Origin: Bremerella sp. P1
GTDB lineage: Bacteria > Planctomycetota > Planctomycetia > Pirellulales > Pirellulaceae
Assembly: GCF_028748185.1 (NCBI RefSeq)
Contig: NZ_CP118164.1
Span: forward strand, 5,729,814-5,793,813
Length of the DNA stretch: 64,000 nucleotides
Direction of reading: 5' to 3'
The notes beneath the pieces were generated by a model. The model was not told where the DNA came from, did no database searches, and saw only the letters and a list, made by a program, of their open reading frames with translations. The position numbers and the translations under genes were made by a program. Of the stretch, positions 20,101-27,264 are shown piece by piece; within the stretch, counting starts at the first letter, position 1; the number at the start of each line of letters is the position of its first letter.

Positions 20101-20756
20101 GGGAGATTTTAGAACGTGGTAAGATGCCGTCAGGCTGTCGTCCAGTCGCAATTACGAAAGACGGCAGCCACATTCTTTTCGCCACTCCTTCCGGCGTGCT
20201 GACCTGGAATGTCGAACGCGAAGAAGAGGAAGCTCATCAAGTAATTGACGAAGCTACCAAACAAGTTGATCTACCGCCGAATATCGCAGTTCCTTCTAAG
20301 CGAATCGTGATTCGATGCGATAAACACGATTCTCTGATAGATCTGGAGTCCGGCAACGTAGTTTGGAGAGTTTTTAGACCAAATCAGTTTGATACGTTCC
20401 ACCACGGCGAAGTTGGATCAGTCTCTCCAGATGGACGGATGTTTGCCTATGGTGACGGCGCTGGCAACGTCACTATTCTAGAAGCCGACACGCGCCAGGA
20501 GATTGCTCGTGTTCCAACTGACGCTCGCGAAACGAAGGTTATGTTTCATCCTCGCGAGCCAATTCTCGTCGTTGGGCGGGATGACGGACGGTTGGAAATG
20601 TATGAGACGGAAACGTGGAGTCTCGTTTTCGAGGAGTTTGTTGTTGAGGGCGAATTTATTTTTCTTAGACCAAGTGAAGATGGTGAATCCCTCGCATTTT
20701 GCGTGAGTACCGACGAACACGGGTATCGCTGGTTTAACCTGTCGTCCGTCGACTGA
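17190..20756 (+). CDS. Ser/Thr protein kinase with membrane span and beta-propeller sensor
   Basis: Residues 1-110 form the N-terminal helical module common before planctomycete kinases. The kinase domain (about 117-385) has the glycine loop LGHGSFGTVY, VALK lysine, HRDIKPANIM catalytic loop (about 240), MDFGLA, and the GTPAYMSPEQA activation segment. A membrane span follows at about 407-433, then a Glu/Ala coiled coil, then about 650 residues of irregular WD40-like beta repeats, expected on the far side of the membrane. The ATG at 17190 is preferred over an in-frame GTG at 17178. Together with the divergent ECF sigma factor and the lipoprotein upstream it suggests a signalling set; the substrate is unknown. 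Confidence 0.92.
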   Translation: MRILTFQQLREIDQLCDQFESSWSTDSIAAIEELILQCPPTIRPEALLELLKIDVEIRVRQDCKLGKAEYLAAFPDYSDHIQARLTIENGDTLALPNTDDSTAVETAEWKPENDSLGTFGRFELCEELGHGSFGTVYRAYDPTLAREVALKLPRFGDHQKLLVDRFLNEAQIAAQLQHPNIVAVWERNRIGDQYYISTGFVKGQTLDKFLKNDEPDWRQMAEWIHALAEALFYAHQHHTIHRDIKPANIMINELGVPMIMDFGLAKRMDQASDLTSDGLIMGTPAYMSPEQARGRLSEIDAQTDQYSLGVVFFRMLSGDVPWRGDAHDIIRKLHELPSPPEIANVTKNIPRDLIAICQKMMQPKSSERYASCQEAARDIGRWLSGQPVEARPITGLERTWKWCRRHPVTSSLLGTIAAVVMVSIVSISTALAQTAASKKKAEDNLVVAEENADEARRQEAIAQEQRAAAEIAARKAQVESSRSLLLLAGHDIQAGRFSEAERRLDAIPEVDRNWIWRLQETRIPEVVARINLPNSSTSHRGGVFFAEEQRRIAVATVVKRENNHPAFTTTTYDLVSGKKLDTLDLPYDVVTPVSRGFTKSGRYLILKLVRYPPNFTYTVGVYDTVTKNIIATYENVERVTISPYRDDELILGRPKSDDKRRDRIYLSWNFLEASEKEIGGAWNLLDDDFSVNRDLSQFAIRRRDRIAYSKSEDDSQIEQPYLETIRAIHWNQSSDGKSAVGQLHVMWDWLKRRKKVPPGHAVVLDLPRTLRCVLEPHPDVSQAILNLGERSYNPVGTYKPNGFRFSADDRYVFHCTIGATNYTARKQKLIWWNAFSGEYLGQAIATSVSPSGMMYSTIDEDEVVIRRAPIQLRRFSSPSIEQLLAQWQVSRQLTLKQTWPDIFYWRNEPWAFSFTSGGRPQNSVAAEKVLYWKNDDVTRWPFHSILVVPDGDHVYSMTNTGNLLKASRSTGEILERGKMPSGCRPVAITKDGSHILFATPSGVLTWNVEREEEEAHQVIDEATKQVDLPPNIAVPSKRIVIRCDKHDSLIDLESGNVVWRVFRPNQFDTFHHGEVGSVSPDGRMFAYGDGAGNVTILEADTRQEIARVPTDARETKVMFHPREPILVVGRDDGRLEMYETETWSLVFEEFVVEGEFIFLRPSEDGESLAFCVSTDEHGYRWFNLSSVD

Positions 20757-20838
20757 AGTGATGGTGAGACTCGCCAGAGATTGAAGAGACAGTCGACCAG
20801 GAAGTGTCCTGTCATTTGTGAACAGCGTAGTCCCATTC

Positions 20839-21261
20839 TCAAGGTCGATCATCGGTCCGTGTGAAGTTGTCCGTGCATATCCGAGTCCACATCTCCTGCT
20901 GCTTCTGAAAACAAACCTCTGCCGCAATAGGCCGAAGTAACTTCTCATGAACCTGATCTTTCCCTTCCGAAACCTTGGGCAAGTGCAGAAGATCTTCCTG
21001 AATCACTGGTGCCAACAAGAGCAGATTCATGATCTGCGTGATCCGCGGTTGGGTGACGTGCGACAGTCGGGCGATGTCGGACTGATCTTCCACGACACCA
21101 TCGTCCAACAGCTGTTGAAAGTGAATGGCGAGCGCCATGAGCTTGGATATGCGTGATATGCGACCCACCGGTGCGGTAGCTTTCGGCTTGGGCTCCCGGT
21201 CGATCCGCTTCCGGCCGCGGCTATCGGTATTGAAGTGAAGAACTCGTTTTGTGCTCAACAT
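20839..21261 (-). CDS. HTH protein encoded with the recombinase
   Basis: A 140-residue basic protein. Residues 55-95 (DQSDIARLSHVTQPRITQIM followed by a Leu-rich helix) resemble the HTH of ParB/KorB-type DNA-binding proteins. The N-terminus is Arg/Lys-rich. The start ATG overlaps the recombinase stop by 7 bases, so translation is probably coupled. A role in regulating or assisting the recombinase is likely from context, but the family function is not known to me. It is the last gene of the leftward operon. Confidence 0.75.
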   Translation of the reverse strand: MLSTKRVLHFNTDSRGRKRIDREPKPKATAPVGRISRISKLMALAIHFQQLLDDGVVEDQSDIARLSHVTQPRITQIMNLLLLAPVIQEDLLHLPKVSEGKDQVHEKLLRPIAAEVCFQKQQEMWTRICTDNFTRTDDRP

Positions 21262-22814
21262 GGGGCAAGACTCTGATCGGGTAAGTTGGATGCAGGTGTG
21301 GTATCGATAAAGTCGATCTTGATCGAGTTGTCGGTGGCATCAAATTCAATTCGGCTGACGAGTAAGGCAAGGACACGTTGTTGTTCGCGTGGTCGAAGCG
21401 TATCCCAGAGCTGGTCAAAGTCCTTGAATGCAGCGATGACTTCGTCCAATTCGATTGACCGTTCCGTTTGCTCGGTTGCTTTTCGTTGGAGTCGATTCAA
21501 CTCCGTCTCGTTCTGATGAATACGTTCATGAAGTCCTGTTACACAGTTGGCGATCGCATTCGAAGGATCTGGTGACTCCGACAGCCGCTGCAGTTCGTTG
21601 TGGTCTTTGCTCAGCTGACGGGTGAGGTTTCCAATAGACCGAGTGAGGCTCTCCTGGTTTTCCTTAAGGAGCAACTTAGCTCGGTTGAATACTTCCGTTT
21701 GGAGATCCTGGTCCTGGGCGATCAACCGAATCTCATCGACAACGGCCCGTTCAATCTCGGTCGCAGGTAGCGAAGGGGTAGGACAGGAGGTGCGCCCCTG
21801 CTTGATCAATTGGGCACAGCGGTAGTAGCGGTACTGCCTGTTGCGTTTGTTGGTGAACGTGTGGACCATCGCGCTGTTGCAGTGTTTGCAGAATAGGAGA
21901 CCCCGGATTAAGGCGTTGTGCTTGTTACGAACCTGGCCTCCAGGCGTGCGACCATTCGCTTTCAGCTGGGTCTGCACATCGTCGAAGAGTTCTGCTTCAA
22001 CGATCGGTTTGTGCTCTCCGTCGAACACGTCAGCCTTATGCTTCACCTTGCCAATGTAGATCGGGTTGGTAAGCAGGGCATGGAGACTGCACTTGTCGAA
22101 TGATTTGCCACCCTTGGGTTTGCCTCGTCGCGTGTGCCAGGTCTTGTTGGGTAATCCGAGAGCTTTCAGTTCGTCGACTACCGGAAGCAGGGAGCCAAGT
22201 TCGAGATAGAGCTCGTAAATCTGTCTGACCTGAATGGCTTCGGACTGATTGATGATAAGTTTGGGACTACCGCCAGAACGATCGACGTCGTATCCGAGCA
22301 CTGGCGTGCCACCAGCCCATTTACCTTTACGGCGTTGCGCGGCGATCTTGTCCCGGATTCGCTCCCCAATGATCTCCCGCTCGAATTGGGCGAAGCTGAG
22401 AAGGATGTTGAGGGTTAGGCGGCCCATCGAATGGGTCGTGTTGAACTGCTGGGTGACCGAAACAAAGGAGATGTCGTATTGCTCGAAGGTCTCCATCATC
22501 CGAGCAAAATCCATCAAGGAACGAGATAGACGGTCGACCTTGTAGACGACCACACAATCAATGTTGCCTGCTTCGATATCCGCGATGAGCCGTTTCAGGC
22601 CAGGTCGTTCGACGTTGCCGCCTGAGAATCCGCCGTCGTTGTATTGTTCCGGCAGACAGACCCAACCCGCCGACTTCTGGCTGGCGATAAATGATTCCGC
22701 CGACTCGCGTTGGGCATCCAGCGAGTTGAATTCCGAGTCGAGTCCTTCTTCGGACGACTTGCGCGTGTAGATGGCACATCGAATGGTGTCGGTGTTGTTT
22801 TTCTTCGAGCTCAT
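21255..22814 (-). CDS. Large serine recombinase (integrase)
   Basis: A 519-residue site-specific DNA recombinase that cuts and rejoins DNA through a phosphoserine link. The resolvase domain (residues 10-150) has YTRKSSEEG with nucleophile S20 and the KVDRLSRSLMDF arginine motif. The recombinase domain follows (about 165-270), then a zinc ribbon (CKHC near residue 309 and a later Cys pair), and a long coiled-coil region (about 375-470), as in phage integrases of the phiC31 type. The start ATGA overlap couples it to the DUF2924 gene upstream. It is the likely integrase of the 20.8-36.2 kb element. The attachment site is not identified. Confidence 0.93.
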   Translation of the reverse strand: MSSKKNNTDTIRCAIYTRKSSEEGLDSEFNSLDAQRESAESFIASQKSAGWVCLPEQYNDGGFSGGNVERPGLKRLIADIEAGNIDCVVVYKVDRLSRSLMDFARMMETFEQYDISFVSVTQQFNTTHSMGRLTLNILLSFAQFEREIIGERIRDKIAAQRRKGKWAGGTPVLGYDVDRSGGSPKLIINQSEAIQVRQIYELYLELGSLLPVVDELKALGLPNKTWHTRRGKPKGGKSFDKCSLHALLTNPIYIGKVKHKADVFDGEHKPIVEAELFDDVQTQLKANGRTPGGQVRNKHNALIRGLLFCKHCNSAMVHTFTNKRNRQYRYYRCAQLIKQGRTSCPTPSLPATEIERAVVDEIRLIAQDQDLQTEVFNRAKLLLKENQESLTRSIGNLTRQLSKDHNELQRLSESPDPSNAIANCVTGLHERIHQNETELNRLQRKATEQTERSIELDEVIAAFKDFDQLWDTLRPREQQRVLALLVSRIEFDATDNSIKIDFIDTTPASNLPDQSLAPC

Positions 22815-23302
22815 CCTTGGTCCTCCAACCGAAAGAAGCGATAACCGTTGCAGTGGCTTCCTGTAATCGCCTTGGCGACCGCCGAGAGGGATTTGTAACG
22901 AACCCCGTCGTATTCCAAGCCATCGTCCAAGATACGAACCTCGAGCGACTTACCTTTGTAGGTACGGATGATTGAGGTTCCAGCTGGTGGTAAACGTGGA
23001 TCGGAGGGAGGCTTGATCCGTTTGGTCTTAGTGGTTGTTGGGGCAGGACTTTCCAGCTGTGAATTTCTGGGAGGCGTCACACGGACATCGGCGACGTTCA
23101 CCAACTCCGCCGCTCGATCCTTGGCACGTTGCGATAGACCTCCGAACTCATTGGCTTGGAGCCGCCAGGCGATTCTCCGAATGAGCCAGCGTTTGTTTCT
23201 TCCGTTGGTCGCTTCGCCGAATACCGCCGCAAACTTCTCGCGAAGCTCGTTGACGGTCATCCCTTCCATTGAGGCGACCTCTTTGTCGATGTTTAACGAC
23301 AT
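22811..23302 (-). CDS. DUF2924 protein
   Basis: A 163-residue basic protein of the DUF2924 family: N-terminal helical part with TVNELREKFAAVFGE and RNKRWLIRRIAWRLQAN, and a C-terminal part with RTYKGKSLEVRILDDGLEYD and YKSLSAVAKAITG. DUF2924 genes typically accompany serine recombinases on integrated elements, as here. The function is unknown; the C-terminal half looks like a small DNA-associated module. It overlaps the recombinase start by 4 bases and is preceded by a small gene it overlaps by 10 bases. Confidence 0.88.
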   Translation of the reverse strand: MSLNIDKEVASMEGMTVNELREKFAAVFGEATNGRNKRWLIRRIAWRLQANEFGGLSQRAKDRAAELVNVADVRVTPPRNSQLESPAPTTTKTKRIKPPSDPRLPPAGTSIIRTYKGKSLEVRILDDGLEYDGVRYKSLSAVAKAITGSHCNGYRFFRLEDQG

Positions 23303-23523
23303 TCATCTTCTCCTGGGTTGAGACTCGTAGATTTAACACGTGTGTCCAGAGAGCAAGATTCTGGCGAGGAACTCAAGCGGTCATGGGGAGAAGTTTTGGG
23401 ATTCGTTCGCAGAGACTTTCGGTACCGCAAGACGGCTCGGGCGAAGAGGCAAACGATCTCTTCTCGACGCTGTTCTGGTGTCGATTCTTCCGACGATATT
23501 CGCGACCGCACGATGACCTCCAT
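23293..23523 (-). CDS. Small protein at the head of the recombinase operon
   Basis: A 76-residue protein with one helical segment, EIVCLFARAVLRYRKSLRTN, and a polar tail. Its stop overlaps the DUF2924 start by 10 bases in the same direction, which suggests it is a real first gene of the operon. Similar short proteins with an ILA/R-A-hydrophobic helix precede recombinase genes on other elements as far as I recall, but no function is known. The ribosome-binding site is weak. Confidence 0.5.
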   Translation of the reverse strand: MEVIVRSRISSEESTPEQRREEIVCLFARAVLRYRKSLRTNPKTSPHDRLSSSPESCSLDTRVKSTSLNPGEDECR

Positions 23524-23930
23524 TTCAGAGCTGACAGGGCGATAGATAGATTTCCTCTACCTCTTAACAACCCAGTCGCGGTTAGAAATGACGAAAGAAG
23601 GCCTCAAAAAATCGACGCGGAACTTTTCAGATAAATAGGGTTGTGCCTGCTAGCGGCGTTGATATGATAGGACTCGCTACGTGGACATTCGTCCACTCTA
23701 AAGGTTATCCGGTGCCGGGACGAACGGGCTCCGGGGATATCTGCGGCTCTCCCCGTTTCAATGCCGCACGCATCCATGGCACGTGCTTCTGCGCTGCTTT
23801 CTTTGCCTGATCAATTCGATTTAGTCACACTGCGTAGGTGATGTTCTTGAGGGCATCTTCGTTGCGCGCTGGGACAATACGCGCTTAGGCAAGGAAAGCC
23901 TGTGTCGATGGAATGAGGGTAAAATGCACC
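23524..23930. other. Divergent promoter region of the element
   Basis: About 400 bases between the leftward recombinase operon and the rightward unknown gene pair. It must hold both promoters and may hold the recombined attachment site, which usually lies next to the integrase gene. Weak dyads are present near 23712-23755 (GGGGATATCTGCGGCTCTCC), but nothing decisive. Confidence 0.4.
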
Positions 23931-25184
23931 ATGGCTACACGACCCTTTTCATTGCTAACAACTTTGCGAATGGTTCCGAACTGTCTACTTCGCGAGTACT
24001 TTGTAAGACATGGACACGCTGAGTTCGTGACCGAATGGGACGGTGAGAAAGAAAAAGACATTGGTTCGGTCTTTGAGTACATTCAGTTACTTGATGACCG
24101 AGAGAGAGATGAGATTGAGAGCGGTTTGCACAGCGTGTCTGATCTTGCCTCCGATGCTGGACTGACAGCTCTTTTCCAAGCGGCAAGGGATTATGGGCTT
24201 CCTGATCTTGTGAACGAAGCGGCCGAAGAACTTGGTATATGGGGCCGGACCATGTGGATCTGGTTGCATTATCCAGGCATCTTCGACAAAGGTCAGATCC
24301 TTTTTCAGATCGATCAGATGTCGTTCTGGCGCAAACGCACCGACTTACCCAGTAACGATAGTCCAGATACTTCCGACCCGGCGATCGAAAATCTGAAGGA
24401 GGAGATATCGGACCTTCTTCGAGAGCAGGGCCGCGGCAAAGACTGCACCGTCGACTGGCTCAAACGTGGCGACGTGTTTTACTTCTTCGCATATCCCGAC
24501 GATTTTGTCTCCAGTGTCTTGGTTCACGACAAGGAAGGGCACCTCGCCCCTAAGTCGATTCGCACGACTCTATCAATCGTATTCGCCTACGATCCGAAGC
24601 ACAGCTCGCTCGAGCTATTCGCGAAAGGATTGCACAAGCCAGTCAAAGAACACTTGGAGAAGATCTTTGCAGGTACGATATTGCGCTGGAAGCTCAATGA
24701 TTATGACCCAGACGCGGCCTACGAGCTCGATCGACTGAAATATGCTTTCGACGGACTTAAAGTTGAGCCTGCAGATAGGGTGAGCGTGAGGATCCGCAAG
24801 CTTCGTCTTTCGAGCCTGGTCGACGGGAGGGAAGTCGAAATCAAGATCGATGACGCCGACCCAAACGACACCATCGGCAAGGCGATTCAAGAGGTAATCC
24901 AGGTCGAGGAGAAGCCGTTGGATCAGTGGCGTGTGACGCGAGCCTGTTTCTGCTTCATCTTTCACCCCTTAGACGGTCGCAAGCATGGCCGACAGAGTTT
25001 TGACATTGGGTATCCACGCTCTTGCTCTCTAAGGAATGCCCGCCCCGAACGCGTCGAGTTAATCCAGAAGTACCTTACTGAGTGGGATATCGACCTTGCA
25101 AAACCTCCTAAATACGCTGCTGTCTCGGTGGGAGAGTGTGACGCCAGTTTTTCAGGCCTCCGAGACGATCCGCTGGAAGAGTGA
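23931..25184 (+). CDS. Unknown protein, first of an overlapping pair
   Basis: A 417-residue soluble protein (ATG at 23931 preferred; an earlier ATG at 23913 adds six residues). The opening TRPFSLLTTLRMVPNCLLREYF and a central acidic-aromatic part (residues 90-150) show no motif I know. No signal peptide or membrane segment is visible, and no zinc-ligand cluster or NTPase motif. Its 3' end overlaps the next gene by 89 bases, so both are surely co-translated and probably act together. It lies at the start of the element's rightward transcript, where accessory or regulatory genes tend to sit. Function unknown; a defence or control role is only a hypothesis. Confidence 0.7.
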   Translation: MATRPFSLLTTLRMVPNCLLREYFVRHGHAEFVTEWDGEKEKDIGSVFEYIQLLDDRERDEIESGLHSVSDLASDAGLTALFQAARDYGLPDLVNEAAEELGIWGRTMWIWLHYPGIFDKGQILFQIDQMSFWRKRTDLPSNDSPDTSDPAIENLKEEISDLLREQGRGKDCTVDWLKRGDVFYFFAYPDDFVSSVLVHDKEGHLAPKSIRTTLSIVFAYDPKHSSLELFAKGLHKPVKEHLEKIFAGTILRWKLNDYDPDAAYELDRLKYAFDGLKVEPADRVSVRIRKLRLSSLVDGREVEIKIDDADPNDTIGKAIQEVIQVEEKPLDQWRVTRACFCFIFHPLDGRKHGRQSFDIGYPRSCSLRNARPERVELIQKYLTEWDIDLAKPPKYAAVSVGECDASFSGLRDDPLEE

Positions 25185-26049
25185 CGACTGGGCGGTCATT
25201 GAAGAGTATCAGCTCCTGCGTGAAATCGAGCCTTCAGGTTTCGCCAATTGCAGTGACTGTAGTCGCCGCTACGAGGTGGAGTACATCTCCGAACGCGGTG
25301 GCGGTCTCAATGGCTACATCAACTGCGAAGACTGCGGGTTGGAACGCGTCGATCCGGATCGGCTCAAGCGATGGGAGATTGATACGACTTCCTTACTCCA
25401 GGTCTTGTTTGGTGATCTGAAGCTTTCTCTGGAAGAGCAGGTACCGAATTACCTTTGGAAGGTCGGGCGAGCCAATTGGGCGGGATCTTCGCGTCGAGTG
25501 TGGTTCGTTCGGTCATTTCTTGGTCAACATGGTGATGCCGTGGAGATCTTGAAGAAGAACCCGAAGGCAATCGTGTTCGCGCCAACGAAAGATCGTTCGG
25601 ACCAATGGCATGATGCGACTGGGAGTTTGCTCATTCCCCTCGAGGGAATCATTTCGTTCGAGGCCGGAAAACTGGTGATCGATGTCGAGGAGATTGAAGG
25701 GTGGGTCAAAGACGCTTGGCCAGCGTCGAAAGAGTCGAAGAACGCAACACCCAAAAGACGAGGATCCCGTCTCAATAGTATCGCCAAGTTGCGAAAGGCC
25801 TTGATTGAGCACGTTTTTAACGCTCGGGAGCACGCATATTCCACGAAGGAAATTACCGGGACGCCAAGGTTGCTGCCACGTCCTCAGCAGAAGGAACTCG
25901 CCAAACAGCTCGACATGACGACGTCAGATGTCAATCGAGCCCTAAAGGATGCCGATGCGGTAGAGCTCAGAATCTACTGGGAACTTGCATTGGATGTGGA
26001 CCAGATCATGTCGCTCAAAGGGCCCATTACTCGAGGACGCAAAACCTAG
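25096..26049 (+). CDS. Unknown zinc-ribbon and winged-helix-like protein, second of the pair
   Basis: A 317-residue protein starting at TTG, an unusual start. Two CxxC-like pairs, CSDC and CEDC (about residues 50-80), could form a zinc ribbon. The C-terminal third (residues 240-317, with LRKALIEHVFNAREHAYST and AKQLDMTTSDVNRALKDAD) looks like an HTH or winged helix. The 89-base overlap with the gene before, in another frame, makes translational coupling likely. The family is unknown to me beyond the impression that similar pairs occur on integrated elements. A DNA-binding or transcription-related role is suggested by the zinc and HTH parts. Confidence 0.7.
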   Translation: MQNLLNTLLSRWESVTPVFQASETIRWKSDDWAVIEEYQLLREIEPSGFANCSDCSRRYEVEYISERGGGLNGYINCEDCGLERVDPDRLKRWEIDTTSLLQVLFGDLKLSLEEQVPNYLWKVGRANWAGSSRRVWFVRSFLGQHGDAVEILKKNPKAIVFAPTKDRSDQWHDATGSLLIPLEGIISFEAGKLVIDVEEIEGWVKDAWPASKESKNATPKRRGSRLNSIAKLRKALIEHVFNAREHAYSTKEITGTPRLLPRPQQKELAKQLDMTTSDVNRALKDADAVELRIYWELALDVDQIMSLKGPITRGRKT

Positions 26050-26107
26050 AAATTGCAGTTTGCTTGATTTCGTGCAACTGCAATTCGAACAATGCGACAC
26101 TGCAAAT

Positions 26108-26148
26108 GCCTGCGGAATAGCGACTTAGGTCGAGCCGCAGGCTTTTTT
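26108..26148 (+). terminator. Rho-independent terminator after the unknown pair
   Basis: An 8-bp stem, GCCTGCGG (26108-26115) with CCGCAGGC (26135-26142), followed by six T residues. It sits inside the upstream end of the longer sigma-like reading frame and so argues against a start at 26092. Confidence 0.85.
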
Positions 26149-26229
26149 GTTCGATTTGCTGCAATTCCGCCGGGGGTTGTCATCGCAAGTTTCGCGGTGG
26201 CAATCACCCTCGACATGGAGATTGCAGAA

Positions 26230-26862
26230 ATGAAGGACCGACACACGTCGACGGACTCACCTGAGTCCATCACCTCGGAGCACAAGCCTCTCGATTCGTT
26301 CACGCAGGGCTATGTGCAGAAATGTGCTCGCCAGCTGATTGGTCGCCATGGCTTCACCGACTCTGACCGCGCTGAACTCGAGCAGACACTCTTTCTGAAA
26401 CTGGCAGGCAAATTCGACCAGGCCAATCCCGACGATCCGCATTGGAAGGCTTTTGTGGCGAAGACCGTTAGTCGTCACATCGCGAGCGTGATCCGAGACC
26501 GGAAGGCTCCCAAGCGGGATCACCGTCGCACGATCTCGATCCACGTTCAAGTGACGACCGACGAGGAAGGACCGATGGAGCTGGCCAACGTGCTGCAGGA
26601 CCATGAGAAGCCCTCACGTCGTAGCCAAGAGCTTCGCTGTGAGCAGGAGCTTGCCGAGCTTCGGGAAGATGTGGCTACCTGTATTGAACGATTGCGTGAT
26701 CCACGCTTTCGTGAACTTTGTAGGCATCTGATGAATGGGACCATCGCTCAAGCCGCACGAAACATGGATGTTCCTCGATCAACGATCGATGCGTGGCTCC
26801 CAAAGATCCGCCACCGATTCGAAGAGATGGGACTTTCGGAATATTTGCAGATTCCTTCGTAA
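26230..26862 (+). CDS. Sigma-70-like (ECF-type) factor of the element
   Basis: A 210-residue protein. The region around SDRAELEQTLFLKLAGKFDQ to KTVSRHIASVIRDRKAP resembles sigma region 2. The C-terminal part with LCRHLMNGTIAQAARNMDVP and RSTIDAWLPKIRHRFEEMG resembles region 4 with its HTH. The start at 26230 is chosen because GGAG lies about 9 bases upstream and a terminator lies within the longer frame. Sigma-like genes of this type are seen in planctomycete integrated elements. It may steer the element's own late genes; this is inference. Confidence 0.75.
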   Translation: MKDRHTSTDSPESITSEHKPLDSFTQGYVQKCARQLIGRHGFTDSDRAELEQTLFLKLAGKFDQANPDDPHWKAFVAKTVSRHIASVIRDRKAPKRDHRRTISIHVQVTTDEEGPMELANVLQDHEKPSRRSQELRCEQELAELREDVATCIERLRDPRFRELCRHLMNGTIAQAARNMDVPRSTIDAWLPKIRHRFEEMGLSEYLQIPS

Positions 26863-26922
26863 TTTCGCGACGGAGTTGGGTTGTTAATAGATAGGGATCA
26901 ATACGTACCTGAGGAAAGAACT

Positions 26923-27216
26923 ATGAAGACTGAAGTATATCGATATCGTTTTGGCGAAGGTGTTTCCAGTGAAGATGTTGAGGCCGCGATTCTGCTATCG
27001 ATCTGGGCGTGTGAGTCTCTCCGCGGCGAGTCGCAAACCCGGATGGACGCCACGCACTTCTTCGACACCGATGAAATGAGCTGCGTGATCGACGCAGGGA
27101 CAGACATCGGCATGGATTTCAATCGGCTGTTCGTTGGGTTTCTGACCCGCGAGATCGGCCCAGATGCGTTTCGTGTTGAACGGGTGAAGAAGCCCGTGGA
27201 GGCCGTTGCCGCTTAG
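26923..27216 (+). CDS. Small conserved-type element protein
   Basis: A 97-residue acidic protein starting MKTEVYRYRFGEGVSSEDVE, with alternating strand and helix pattern and no recognisable motif. GAGGAAAG lies 5-8 bases before the ATG, and the longer frame to 26881 lacks such a site. It lies directly before the primase gene. A role in replication is suggested by position only. Confidence 0.75.
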   Translation: MKTEVYRYRFGEGVSSEDVEAAILLSIWACESLRGESQTRMDATHFFDTDEMSCVIDAGTDIGMDFNRLFVGFLTREIGPDAFRVERVKKPVEAVAA

Positions 27217-27264
27217 TCGTCGCAAATCAAACGCTCGGATGCCAGGTTCAGGAGGGCCGATTGA

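Noticed and set aside
26092-26229. Upstream extension of the sigma-like reading frame
   Set aside because: A strong terminator (26108-26148) lies inside it and the ATG at 26230 has a Shine-Dalgarno sequence.
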